Assembly: GCA_028673005.1 (NCBI GenBank)
Contig: CM054113.1
Location: 213,581,504 to 213,645,503 of the forward strand
Reading direction: 5' to 3'
DNA length: 64,000 nt
Source: Tanypteryx hageni
Taxonomy: Eukaryota; Arthropoda; Insecta; Odonata; Petaluridae
Shown here: one piece after another, positions 12,343-23,699 of the stretch
Layout of the letters: each line of letters opens with the position of its first letter
Numbering within the stretch: position 1 is the stretch's first letter
The notes under the pieces: model-generated
Told to the model about the DNA's origin: nothing
Seen by the model: the letters and a program-made list of their open reading frames with translations, nothing else
Database searches by the model: none
Position numbers and translations under genes: made by a program

Positions 12343-15016
12343 AAATAGCTACTTCTAGCATAGGATATAGGAGGATAAATATTTAGGTACTTCGAGAGGA
12401 GCTACAGACCTGAAATTTGGCAGGATGATAAATCATTGGAAACAACTAACGGAAAAATTGAAATTTTTAATACATATAATTTTAAGGAGGTTGTTATCGA
12501 CCCCATTATTCCATTTCAATACCCCAAAATAAAAGCAAGGAACTCTACGCAGCGCTTCATAAAATTGCAAATTTTAAATTAGTTAAAATTAAGATAGAAT
12601 CTTGAAACTAAAACAGTTCTATAGCTAAAAATATGGTTTATTATTAATAACTTGAATATAAACTTTACATACATATATATATACTAGATATTTCCCAGTT
12701 GATTTTCTACGGGAGTGTTACATGAATTTCAATTCACCCAGAAAGTGAAGCGCTTGAAATTTATTACATTCGAATACTCTACTACTTGTAATACTGATAG
12801 GATGTTGTACTTGTTTTACGACTGTGTTAATTGTGACATGTATTTAGGTTGGCCGTGTTGTTCATTGCTAACAAGATACTATTCAACTCAAAATAGAATC
12901 AATATTTCGTGAATTTGTACACCCATGCGAGGCGAATTTCAATCTCAGTCAACCAATGCGCCCAATTTTGCGGAATCGGCAACAATACATTTCACTACGA
13001 AATATTTTCACCTATAAAATAAAACAAATAAAAATACAAATTTTAAGTCAATAACTTGTATGAAGCGCACAAAAAGTGTAAAAATAAAAACATTATAATT
13101 TTGTTATTAATAACTTATATAAAACGCACTGAACGAAAAAAAATTTAAATTATTGAATTGATCGAGATATTGAATATATAAAAGTTATGTTGCAATTCTA
13201 ATAATTAGTTCAGATGTCTTAAAGAATGCAACACAACTTTTATATATTCTATATCTCTATTAATTCTATAATTTAAGTTATTTATTTTTCATTCAATGCG
13301 TTTTATATATGTTATTAATAACAAAATTATTATATTATTATTTTTACACTTTTTGTGCTCTTTATAAAAGTTATTCACTTAATAAGTTTATTTTTATTTG
13401 TTTTCTTTTTAGACTTAATGTAAATTATATAAATATGTTTATATATTATTCAAAAGTTAACTTTATTAAGTAACTAGGGAGATTCCTGTTGAAATTCTAC
13501 TGGAATGTTTTTAATTAAAATTTCGTGATTAGGTTATCCAAGTCAATGGAACCCAATTGCATGAAATCGGCAACAACGCAAATCACTAAGAATGCGTCAA
13601 ATTCTCGCGTTAATAACTGATCTGTTGATCGATTCGATTCATAGCCATAAATCGATGGCAGGAAAACAAACTTTCGTTCTTCTTGGCGTTCGTTGTTTTA
13701 AGTCTCGACCTCCTACGATGATTCTAAGTAATTTTAATATGCGAATAATTAATGTTTTACATTCTGATGTATTCCTTCTCGCATATAACGCAACGATTAA
13801 TTTGCCTCTCCTTCCTTCTCTCTCTCTCTCTTATTAAAAGCATTCAAAGCAGTTATTTGCGTTGTTGCCGGTTTCCTGTAATTGAGTACCATTGACTTAG
13901 ATAATCTATTCACGAAATTTTAATTAAAAACTTTCCCGTAGAATTTCAACAGGAATCTCCCTAGTTAATTACTAAAGTTATTTTTTAATAATATATAAAC
14001 ATATTCATATATTTCACATTAAGGTTAAAAAGAAAATATAAAACAAACAAAAATAAACTTTTTAAGTCAATAACTTTTATAAAACGCACAAAAAGTGTAA
14101 AAATAAAAATATAATAATTTTGTTATTAATAACATATATAAAACGCACTGAATGAAAAAGAATTAACTTAAATTATTGAATTGGTAGAGATATTGGATAT
14201 ATAAAAGTAATGTTGCATTCTTTAAGACATGGGTGTCCAAACTGCGGCCACCGGGCAGCATGCGGCTACTTTCACGATTTCGTGCGACCCGCTGAATGAT
14301 TTTAATTTTTAATGTAATTACGGCCATTTTCGAGAGAATAAATTCCAAAATATTTTCAACTGCAGTAATTTTATTTGTTGTTTAAATATATATTCATATT
14401 GTTTTTGCGATATGGCCAATTAAAGTTTCTTAATTCTCGATTTCCTTTGGTAAGGGTGAATGTGTTTTCGGATAAAAACGCAGTTCTTTCCTCGTTTGTT
14501 ATTTATTGTTCCCAGTATGATGAGTCATGCACCTATCGTCCTGCCAGCGATACTTGATATTGCCTCGAACCACTTCAAACCTGACTGAAAAAGAATTTTC
14601 TCTCACGGATTTAGGGCGTCGTCGCGGAGCGTCTCAAGAGGCAAAAGGCAAAACACTTAATAAGGGGATTTTAGTCTTCCTGTTATGCCATCTTTCACTC
14701 ACTCCTACTCCCTCCCCCTTTTTGTATTCACTATCTCTCAGCAGTCACCTGACTTCTCAGTCATCCATCCACTGCTCTTCCATTTCCCTCTCCTTCTCCC
14801 CTCCCTTTTTCTTCTTTACTCTTCCAAAATTTTTTTGATTGCTTCAGTCGCCCTAGGATGCTATATGTTGTTCGTGGAAATGGAAAATATTTTTTAACCA
14901 ATTACGTCACAGGGTTGGAAAAGCCTTAGTGTTAAATTATTCAACAGGGACGTCGGTTACTTTGCCACACCCACTGATTCCCACATAAAGGTAAACTTTC
15001 ATATTTTTTCCTTGAT

Positions 15017-15329
15017 CAGGCGTGGCCAAACTTGATACTCTTGGAACCGCATACGAAATTCTTCGTAAATTCGAGAGCCAGAAGACGCCCGAGAGCCGCA
15101 GAGAATAGGTTAAAGAGATATAAGGCATATATAACACTTTAAATATGTATTTCTCAGTGCTAACGTGCCAATTTTACTATCATATTAACTTATATCCGTC
15201 TTACCGCCGCTAATTACTTTGCCTTTATATCAATTCGAGCCGGAGACTGTTTTCAATCATGATTTATAAATTTGATTGCGAGCCGCAGTTAAGATGTCCA
15301 AGAGCCGAGATTTGATAATGGCATGCTTG
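15017..15329. mobile_element. Possible nested hAT-like MITE
   Basis: The left end caggcgtggccaaacttgat and the inverse of the right end (caagcatgccattatcaaat) resemble each other, as do the subterminal gagccgcag phrases. No matching 8 bp duplication was found. If real, it landed in the hAT at 14228 shortly before the surviving coding part. Confidence 0.5.
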
Positions 15330-15377
15330 GAATAAATTAAGCCTACATTATCTCTTATCTTATCAAACCCATTTATT

Positions 15378-15660
15378 GTGGACTATAATTATGCACCAGA
15401 TCGTCCGCAACTTGAGTTTATTGAACTGCAATCTGATATTGAAGCCCATTGTGCTTTTAGAGAAAAACAAGAAAATTTTCTTAATATTTATATTAGGTAC
15501 ACGAGAAAAATATCCAGGTTTCAGAGACTATGCCTTAAAAATGGCATCGCTTTTTGGAAGTGCTTACCTTTGCGAACAACTTTTCACCCAAATGAAATTC
15601 ACGAAAAATCGATACCGATATAATTTGACCGATGAAAATCTGACGCATCAGATTATGATA
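15378..15660 (+). pseudogene. C-terminal dimerisation region of a hAT transposase (GTF2IRD2/EPM2AIP1-like)
   Basis: One frame reads PQLEFIELQSDIEAHCAF; after a single frameshift it continues YPGFRDYALKMASLFGSAY, LCEQLFTQMKFTKN and LTDENL before a stop near 15661. This is the conserved end of hAT transposases of the kind domesticated as GTF2IRD2 and EPM2AIP1 (ELQ..., FGSTYLCEQTFS.MK.NK, LTDEHL). It mediates dimerisation and completes the catalytic fold. The N-terminal zinc finger and the first catalytic aspartates are missing. The frameshift and missing domains make it non-functional. Confidence 0.88.
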
Positions 15661-16139
15661 TAAATAATGATAATTATCATCCACAAAATTAAAAGATTTA
15701 CAAATTGATCATCTTTTGAATTAAATGAATTAACAGAAAAATTCATAATTGTTTTAGCAAACAAACCCCCCCCCCCCCCCTCACCCTGCGGCCACTCAAG
15801 GTTTTTTCTGGGCACTATAAGGCTACATGAGCTTCTATATCTGCACACCCGTGCTTTAAGACATCTGAACTAATTATTAGAATTGCAGCATAACTTTTAT
15901 ATATTCAATATCTCTATTAATTCAATAATTTAAGTTAATTCTTTCATTCAGTGCGCTTTATATAAGTTATTAGCAACAAAATTATAATGTGTTTATTTTT
16001 ACAATTTTTGTGCGCTTTATAAAAGTTATTGACTTAAAAAAAAATTTTTTTTAGATAAAATTCAAATTGGTGCCGAATTGGGGTGGATATTTGTTTTTTA
16101 TCGGAAAAAGAGATCTTCAGCAATTAAAAATATCAACTA

Positions 16140-16490
16140 ACATGGCAACAAGTCCAGTTCTTTTAAATGGGAATTGGTAATCTGTATTGCAATAGCATCG
16201 ATTTGTGCTTTTTTAAAGGGAATTGATAGACTTCATTATAATTCCGCTGATTTCAACGAACAATGTACATATATGATGACGTCATCATTTAAAAATACGA
16301 TATAGCGTATTAAATAAAAACAAATTACTCCTTTTAATTATGCGGATAGATAATCTATATATTATAATAGCACTTATTTAGTGCTTTGAATACCGCAAGA
16401 GTTAGTGGGCTATATTATAATGCCATTGAACTAATAAAAGACGTAAACTTATGATGACGTCGTGACCCAAAAACACGAAATTTTCGGAAG
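16140..16490. repeat. Two diverged tandem units, about 178 bp each
   Basis: The palindromic phrase gatgacgtcatc at 16275 recurs as gatgacgtcgtg at 16453. It is preceded in both units by similar text (aatagca...ttgtgcttt; ctataattcc or tataatgcc) and followed by aaaaatacga or aaaaacacga. No coding content. Confidence 0.65.
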
Positions 16491-17124
16491 AATGAAAAAT
16501 ATTTTAAGTTGTGTGTCGTAGTTTTTCGAGAAATTTTATCTCTTTTCAAATACTGAACGAAATAAGTCATAATCGTCGTGGTGATGTATATAATAAGGAA
16601 AAAAGTTTAGGTGAGCCTGGAGAAGGGTGAAAAATATTATCTAAACCGCGTCAACCGCTTGGATCCCATTATACATTTAAATTGGCCGTATTTTACAGCA
16701 ACGAAATGAGTGAATCAGCGTTGTGGGAGATACTGGTGTGATGTTATGAAAGGATGGGATGAAGGGAAAATGACGGACATGCAACTCGGAGTGGCGCATA
16801 ACAGACGTGCGAGAGGAACGAAAAGAGTAATGTAATAATAGCGACGTATCATGTTCCAAATGAATTTTCGGTGTACAATAGCCCAAATGCCTTTCTTTCG
16901 GTGCATACGTACACTGTCGATTTGGCGTAAAAAAGTGCTCTCGAGGCTTGTAAAGTGAAACCAGGATAACATTCTATGGAGGTTTTGGTAATAGGACGCG
17001 CGAGAAACTGGCAATTACGGAAGGAATAACGAGGGGAAACCTTAGGCTACAAATAAAACAAATGAGCTCGCAAGGAAATTAAAACGCGTAAAAGGAAATA
17101 CAATAAACCGGTGGGAGGAAAATA
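16491..17124. other. Unassigned DNA
   Basis: No gene, transposon end or repeat was recognised. The overlapping minus-strand frames at 16677-17014 have no motif. Confidence 0.4.
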
Positions 17125-17295
17125 TATATAATGATGATGCAAAAGGAGAGGGAGATGTGGACGGGAGGGAAAGAAGAAGGGGAGGAGATAAGGGAGGGAG
17201 AGATAGGGAGAGGGAGGGGAGGCAAAGGAGAGAGAGGGAGAGAGAGAGAGAGGAAAAGAGCGAGAGAGAGAGGGAGGGAGGCAGAGACAAGGGGA
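17125..17295. repeat. GA-rich polypurine tract
   Basis: About 170 bp of gggagagagagagagg-type sequence, nearly all purine on the plus strand. Overlapping frames on both strands are artefacts of the repeat. Confidence 0.85.
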
Positions 17296-17652
17296 TGTGA
17301 GGGACATAGGATAATAGGATATGTGGAAGCGTGTGCTACCTTTCTACCTCGGCCTTTTCTCTGATCAACCCTTCCGCTTCCTTCCCCCAGCTTCACCTTT
17401 ACTCAAGGCAGTAGAGTTCGCGCATGCGTAATATAAGCTCCCACTTCTAGAAGACTAGGTCAGTGCGGTAACTTAATAGGGCCAGGTTACTCGACCAAAC
17501 ATCTCCGTCTCCTTGCCGCATCACATGGCCTAAGGAATACCTTTTAGCCGTCTAATTTCCGTCTCCTCCCCCGCGCTTAGGTGACATCGCGTAAGTTCCA
17601 CGTAACATGAAGCACTGTGATGGCTCAACTTATATTGCGTTCATGCTATAAG

Positions 17653-18023
17653 ACGGGTTCTCAACCTGTGTTACGCGTACCACAAGTGGTACGCTAGCTA
17701 GTTTCAAGTGGTACTCGAAAAAATAAAAATATGGTTTTGCCTATAGCTTAAAATATTGTTATATTATAAGAATCAAAGGTGTTGAAATGGCATGTTATGC
17801 ATGTTCGCATAAATCTGTAATTAAATTTTGACATTTGTTATATTATATTTACTTATTTCAATTAAAAATTTACATGCACGATTGTTGGCACATAGCATTA
17901 TTATAATATTCGAATTTAAATTTTTTTAATTGATTTAAATTGCCTTCAAACTCACTCTAGTGGTATGCGAACACTTTCGTTTTTGATTTGATGGTACAAA
18001 AATAAAAAAGGTTGAGAAACCCT
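17653..18023. mobile_element. Non-autonomous hAT element (MITE), 371 bp, TSD gctataag
   Basis: The left terminus acgggttctcaacc and inverse right terminus agggtttctcaacc match at 12 of 14 positions. Perfect 8 bp copies of gctataag flank them at 17645-17652 and 18024-18031. The subterminal text ggtacgctagc and caagtggtac is typical of hAT ends. There is no transposase. Part of its interior (17765-17845) recurs at 56330-56405. Confidence 0.93.
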
Positions 18024-18031
18024 GCTATAAG

Positions 18032-21000
18032 AGAATCCGATAAAGCCAAAGTTTTCAGCTTGTGGTATTATTAATTCTTCTCTCCTAAATCGCATCTAGA
18101 ATTAGGAACATAGAGAAATGAAAAATGAGCTAGAGAAATGACTACCAGAAACGCAGCATAAATTAGATGCGTTTCTAGTGGATGATATTTCTATCTTCGT
18201 TTAAAGTAAATATCAATCTTGAAAAATGTCTATATGCCAAATATAACAAATTTTCATCATAGGATTGAGGAACAAAAATTTTAAAGACACAGGTATGTCA
18301 CTTTAACCTCGAACTTTAAGAAGAGAAAGTCAGTAGTTTTGATTGACCGAGATGACTCTGATATGATCTTTCCGTCTTGAATTTTAATAATAACCCCAAA
18401 GATAAAACTCTACCAGAGTTCATCCGTACGATATATGTAAAAAACTATGATAATTTTTTGAAGTATGTTTCATTCTTTCAAAAAATTATCACTAGAAATA
18501 TTTAAGTTTTTTCTAACATTTATTTGCAGATTATTATTAATATTTTAAAAGTTAATGCAAACATTTCATTTTGTTTTCAGCAAAGAGGCAGATTGAGAGA
18601 TTTCATTCACAATCGACTATGCCAAAAATCCTAAATGCCAAATATATTCGAATCACGTACCGTAGTTTAAATCCCGACAAATGCGTAAAAACAGGAATTC
18701 GGAAAGACCGAAAAGGACGGAGATTTATCTTTTAGGAACTATGTCTAAAAATGTATAATAACAGAGAGACAGAAAAGGTCTATTAGGACAAAGGGGTAGA
18801 AGTGGATTAGAGCAGTGAAACCGATTGAAAGCGCAAACAAGCAGTCTTCTGTTATCGAGAGTATACAGATGCCATGTGGTCCTCAATCCTAGGAGGAAAA
18901 AAGAGAAAGGTCTTAAGAGCGTTAGCACGAAGGATAAAAAAGAAACAAAAAGCTCCCTTTTCTCGCTTTTTCTTCTCTCCTGTGGCTTCCACCATCCCAC
19001 TGTTTTCATTTTGGGCGGATCAGAAGGATTACTTAATGGGTCCCCTTTTTCTATCAAAACTCCCTGCTACCTCAAGCTGCAATGACTTATCATCTCTCAC
19101 GCACCTCTTCCTACTTCCGTTCTATTCCTCTCACCTTCTGTCTATTTTCCCATATTGCCCTCTTGATAAAGGGATGCGCTAGAAGCGCATGGCTTACCTC
19201 GCTTAATCGCTAGCTTGATTTTTAGAGCATTTTCATTTGGCCCTAGAAATACCAAGCTATTTCTATCCCCATGAGGGAAAATGGGAGCTCGGTAGGATTT
19301 ATAAAAATTTACTGTTATTTGTTCGAGTTGTTGTAATAAGTTTAAGGATACGATAGTAGGATTGTAAATAAGCAATTTTCATAGTCTATCTGATATTGTT
19401 ATACTGCATTAATATAATATTATGTCAAACAATATTCACTGAAGAACTTTTATAAAACATTTATATGTACTTGATGTGTTTACATGCTCAGATTCACATT
19501 AAAATAAGTGTAAACTTCACTCAGATTTACAGAAATAACAACAACAAAAACCATGTTGTAAAGAAGACGAAAGATTCTTCCATCAATAGGAAGAATAGCA
19601 GTACACTGTTAATCCCCTAGAATTTAATGGACAGACCTCAAAGGCCGGCGTAATTGTGTATACGAGGAATAAGTGTAAAAGTGAGTGGAAATTCTGCATC
19701 CCTTATTCAAATAGATCTATGAAAAATCAATATTTTTCAAAGACTTTGCAAATTCCTTTACAGTTTGTTTATTTTATTTAAAAAAGTTTGGTACTCCTGA
19801 TGTCGAAGTAAAAACTTCTAATTGTTACAATCCGTTTGCCCCGACGCACTAAAATTGGTATTTTGATTGAAGTAAAAGTCCTAGGAGTAACTTATGGGAT
19901 AATATTATTATATAGATGTCATTAATAAATATGCGCATTTTATTTCTTTTGATACATGCCTCAGTCTATCATTAGATATTTAATTTATAACTGTGGCCAA
20001 ACCTAAAAGTTAAATAGGTTGAGAACTTCAAAGTAAATAGCTTTGCGCAATTTATAACGTTTCTTCTTATCTCAGAAAATATATAATTATATAAAACGAG
20101 CTTGATCTAAGTTTTTACAGTGTAAATATTAACTATTTCCTTTTAATTATTGGTGCTACAGAAACCAGTTTTCCGTAAAATTTTATAGTTTTTCGTATAA
20201 AAGTATGCAAACGCGTGTGTATGCACTTAAGTGTACACACTGCGAGAAATAAACAATAGTAGATGTAAGTTGCAACATTTCAATATATGAACTGAATCCT
20301 ACCTCATATATGTACTGCACACGCTAAATAGATTGCATAAATTTATTTCCAATACTGATTAAACAAAATATTGTCACGAAATTTTTTTTATGGCCACGGG
20401 AATCGATCTAAATAAGCGATTATCGCCATGATAGCAGTAACAACGAAAGAAATACGCATCGAAGGAAACTTGTTGAACATTACAGGAAGTGACAATTTTT
20501 TTCTGAAATTCAAATAACAAACTGATTATTATATAAGCATTTGAGCAGAACGTAAACGGAGGACAAAGTAAATTCTGTCAGCGAAAACACGGAGTTCTTC
20601 TGTGTGCATTGAAAAATTAATGTGGGGGTCATTAAACAGCTCTCGTGAAATTTGTCGTGTTATTTTTTACCGAGTTTTTGCATCGTTGAGCCAAGTTATG
20701 ACTACTATGTACGATGAGTTTCAGAAAGTTCCGTTCTTTCATAACGTGGATTGATACCCTGTTACTTCAAAATAATTCCAAATTTTTTCCCGAACAATAA
20801 CGATATTTTTGTCACATTAAATTGAGAGGATTAAAAATTTCGCGGGTGAAATATCGTTTCGTCTGGCAAACTTACAAAAGAGCAATGATTGTAAGCTGCA
20901 TTGAGGAATAAATTTTGTCCTATAATTTTAATAATTAAAACTCTGAGATTGAAACTGAAATCCTTGACATTGAACTTCATTTAAACGCTGGTGATAAAAT

Positions 21001-22249
21001 ACGATTGAAAATTAATATTCATAACCTCGTTTTCCCTTTGTTTCGGTGTCCAATTGATTCCGTGAAACAATAGAAATTATCAGACCAAATGTTTTTCATA
21101 ATATATGCTGAATTAGTGGTATTGAGTATTGGTACTGTGAAGTTTGAAATTGAATATTTATGGGACAACCAAAATTTTCGGATGCCACAATGACTGAATT
21201 TCTGCTTCTACAAACACTGAGCTCTGCTTATTTCCTCTCTACGTAGTTATTTGGATTACCACAGAGTCGTTATTATAGAGTTGGTTCATATCTCAGTCAA
21301 ATATTATTTTGGAATAATCTGACGAATATTTTGGTTTCGAATGGAAAAAAGAATCTTAACAACGGTAATTGGGCAATTTAATAATTAATCGTTCAACAAA
21401 TGGAATCCATTTTCTTTTAATTTTCCATTCGTTGCAGTCAATCTCAACATTCGAGCCATCGCTTCAGATTAAATTTAAAAACTTTAATCACTTTCGAGGA
21501 TGATTTCCGATATCTTAAAAATCCGACCTTTAGGTCTCTATCGCGTATCGTAGTCCTTTTAATGGTCTTTTAAAGCCAAACGCATATTTAATCAGCAATC
21601 CAAATGTGCTCTTAGAGTAAGTCACTCTCACACCGTTGATTTGACTTTATCTGACAGAACCGCTCTCGGAATTCTAATTTTTTTCTCCATCCCTCTCAAC
21701 CTCCATCTCACGTCAGAGTCTTAAAATGTCAACGTGCTTAAAGCACAGCACCTTTTATATGTGCTTATACCCCTCATTTCCGGACTGAGAAAATGATTCC
21801 CCCTTTGAATTTCAACGGAAAGACTTTCTACAGGCTGTTGCTAAATGTGCCGTTTTAAGTAATTACAATCAGCGTCGCCGCTCCTTCCTATTTCCTCGAA
21901 TGGAAATGTAGAATTAGAATAGGCGACAGCGAGTCGGTCGAATGAAAATCCTAGTCGAGGCGAGGGAGCAAGATCCGTTTATCTTTGCCTCAATTCATTC
22001 ACCCTGATCACCTCGGCCGCACTCAGATTCAATCTGATGAGCCTAATTCCCTTTTCTACCCATAATGACTTTAAAGTCTATCCTTGCTTTCGAGCGCCAC
22101 TCTCAATTAACTAATCCCTCATCCAACAGTGCGAAAGTTTTCTCTGGTTATTTTTTTGCCCATTTACAAACAGATTATAAACCATAAAGGTAAACTTCTC
22201 GGGAACAGCTGGTACCCAACGAACAGTTAATGTTAGGCAATCATGTAAA
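18032..22249. other. Unassigned AT-rich DNA
   Basis: No transposon termini, tandem arrays or protein motifs were recognised over 4.2 kb. Frames at 18725-19182 overlap on both strands and show no domain. An imperfect inverted repeat (gtgtatgcac/gtgtacacac) lies near 20220. Confidence 0.45.
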
Positions 22250-22440
22250 CAGTGATTCCCAACGGGGATGTCGTATCTGGTTGTGAAGGGTGCCGCGAAA
22301 AACCTTGTCATATAAATTGATAATATGGAAATTCTGAGGTGTAGATAGTGTAGTAGCAACAGATAAATCATTTCATATGCTGTGATACCTGTACGTAAAA
22401 ATAAAAAACCTCGTATAAACGTGGGAGTGCCACCAAGTTC
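22250..22440 (+). mobile_element. Possible hAT end fragment
   Basis: cagtgattcccaacggggat at 22250, followed by gggtgccgcgaaa, resembles the terminus and subterminal region of hAT elements of the cagtggttcccaac type. No opposite terminus or target duplication was found. It would be a solo end at best. Confidence 0.35.
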
Positions 22441-22559
22441 CGTTTATATATGAAAGCGCGACGCGCCGACAAACATTTTTAGGAAACAATGACATAAATG
22501 AATGAGTCCATATCTATCGCAAATGACTGATACCCTTTTTTTTAATATAGTCAGCATTT

Positions 22560-22980
22560 AACATTAATTCTCAGCCGCTTCAAAGCTCTAATGATTTTGC
22601 TAATGAATTCTCATGCATCAACGACGCCGCGTGGAGGAGGTTTATCTTTTTGCGGGTCCGAATATTCCATTTGTCATCGTTAAAGTATCCACTGTCAATA
22701 TGGAGAGATTCTGCAAACCCGTCGGACGAGCCAATGAGCGAATTTGATTGCGGGATTGTGCGCGCGAGATCGTGTTATTTGGTTGCGGTGAACCAGAATG
22801 GAAACTTTGAAACTCTATGAAATGTGTATAACCGCCGCTCCGAGGCTCGAAGCTCTTCTGCGATGGCGAGAAATTGCACACGAAAAGTTTTGATCGAAAA
22901 TGAACTCCATCGTATAATGTTGCGAAAGCGCCCCGAAAATTGTAATGAGAGCTAAGGGTTAAATTCAAGGCTTTACAAGG
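22560..22980. other. GC-richer single-copy stretch, possible conserved non-coding DNA
   Basis: This part is rich in CpG (cgacgccgcgtgg, tgcgcgcgagatcg, accgccgctccg) and looks unlike the surrounding AT-rich DNA. A 108-codon minus-strand frame spans 22642-22968 with no recognisable domain. It could be a regulatory element or an exon I cannot identify. Confidence 0.3.
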
Positions 22981-23691
22981 CTTCTCCGGGTAATGTCATT
23001 AAGCACATTGTGGAATAATCATCTCGTTATTTATCAAAAGACGACGAAAGGAACTTCCTTTCGTAATAAATAGGCAAATGAACCGTATTTAACCGATTTT
23101 ATATCAAATTATTTCTCATTATGATCACAAATTGTCTTCGGCAAAAAATAAGAAATTCCTCAAGAAACTTTTCGTATTCGGTTGTACGAAATTAACTGGC
23201 AGAAAATAATAACTGCATTGATGGACTAAGAGATTGTTTATTCTATTAAATTAACTAGACAGTTATCGATCTCGTCTTTTAACTGAAAACAAAATCAATA
23301 ATAAGCACTTGAGTATAAAAAATAAGATTTAAGTACTTATCTTAGGTATCTTCGTTAAGAATATCCTTGTTAAAAACTTATAATGCCTATAGAGGATACT
23401 TTAAATAAGTGCTTATGATGTCAATTTTTGATACTGAATTCCATATTCTTGAATTCGTTTACCCTATACTCAATTCTATATAACAATCGTTGTGAATGAG
23501 ATTTCTTATATTTAGGAAAAGCTACTGATTACAAATATTCTTGGTTAAAAGTAAGTGCTTCATGCATAAATACATAAAATGAAGTCATCGACTATAATTA
23601 TTTATAATTTTGTACATCGACGAACATAAATAATCATCAATGCGTCAGCATCATCATCAAAGTATGAAGATCGTCTCGGATACATCTCTTA
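22981..23691. other. Unassigned AT-rich DNA
   Basis: No features recognised. Its 3' edge is the insertion site of the hAT element at 23700. Confidence 0.4.
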
Positions 23692-23699
23692 CCGATAGA

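Larger units (their letters stand above)
14228..15853 (+). mobile_element. hAT transposon, internally rearranged, 8 bp TSD ctttaaga
   Basis: Termini are catgggtgtccaaactgcgg on the left and the inverse of cacgggtgtgcag on the right. They are flanked by perfect 8 bp copies of ctttaaga at 14220-14227 and 15854-15861. The other palindrome arm carries the same sequence uninterrupted near 13230, so the pre-insertion site can be read directly. Coding sequence survives only at the 3' end (15378-15660). A CT-rich stretch (14690-14830), a possible nested MITE and a 15-base C run (15766-15780) occupy the rest. Confidence 0.92.
13020..16050. mobile_element. Large composite palindrome (foldback repeat)
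   Basis: Block A-A' at 13020-13410 is itself a hairpin around about 13205. Block B (13440-13580) is found inverted as B' at 13855-13990. A second A-A' block follows at 13990-14219 and 15862-16045, split by the hAT element at 14228. The order is A-A'-B-centre-B'-A-A', so the whole folds back on itself around about 13720. Characteristic phrases are gcgcacaaaaagtgtaaaaa and ttgttattaataac. A diverged B-like piece also lies at 12680-13000, and the centre resembles 3200-3415. No protein is encoded; the element class is unknown. Confidence 0.82.

Noticed and set aside
15766..15780. Run of 15 C as a functional element
   Set aside because: It lies in a dead hAT copy; most simply a slippage product or sequencing-sensitive homopolymer.
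22642..22968. 108-codon minus-strand frame as a gene
   Set aside because: CpG-rich and complex, but no domain or splice-site pairing could be recognised; kept only as a possible conserved non-coding stretch.
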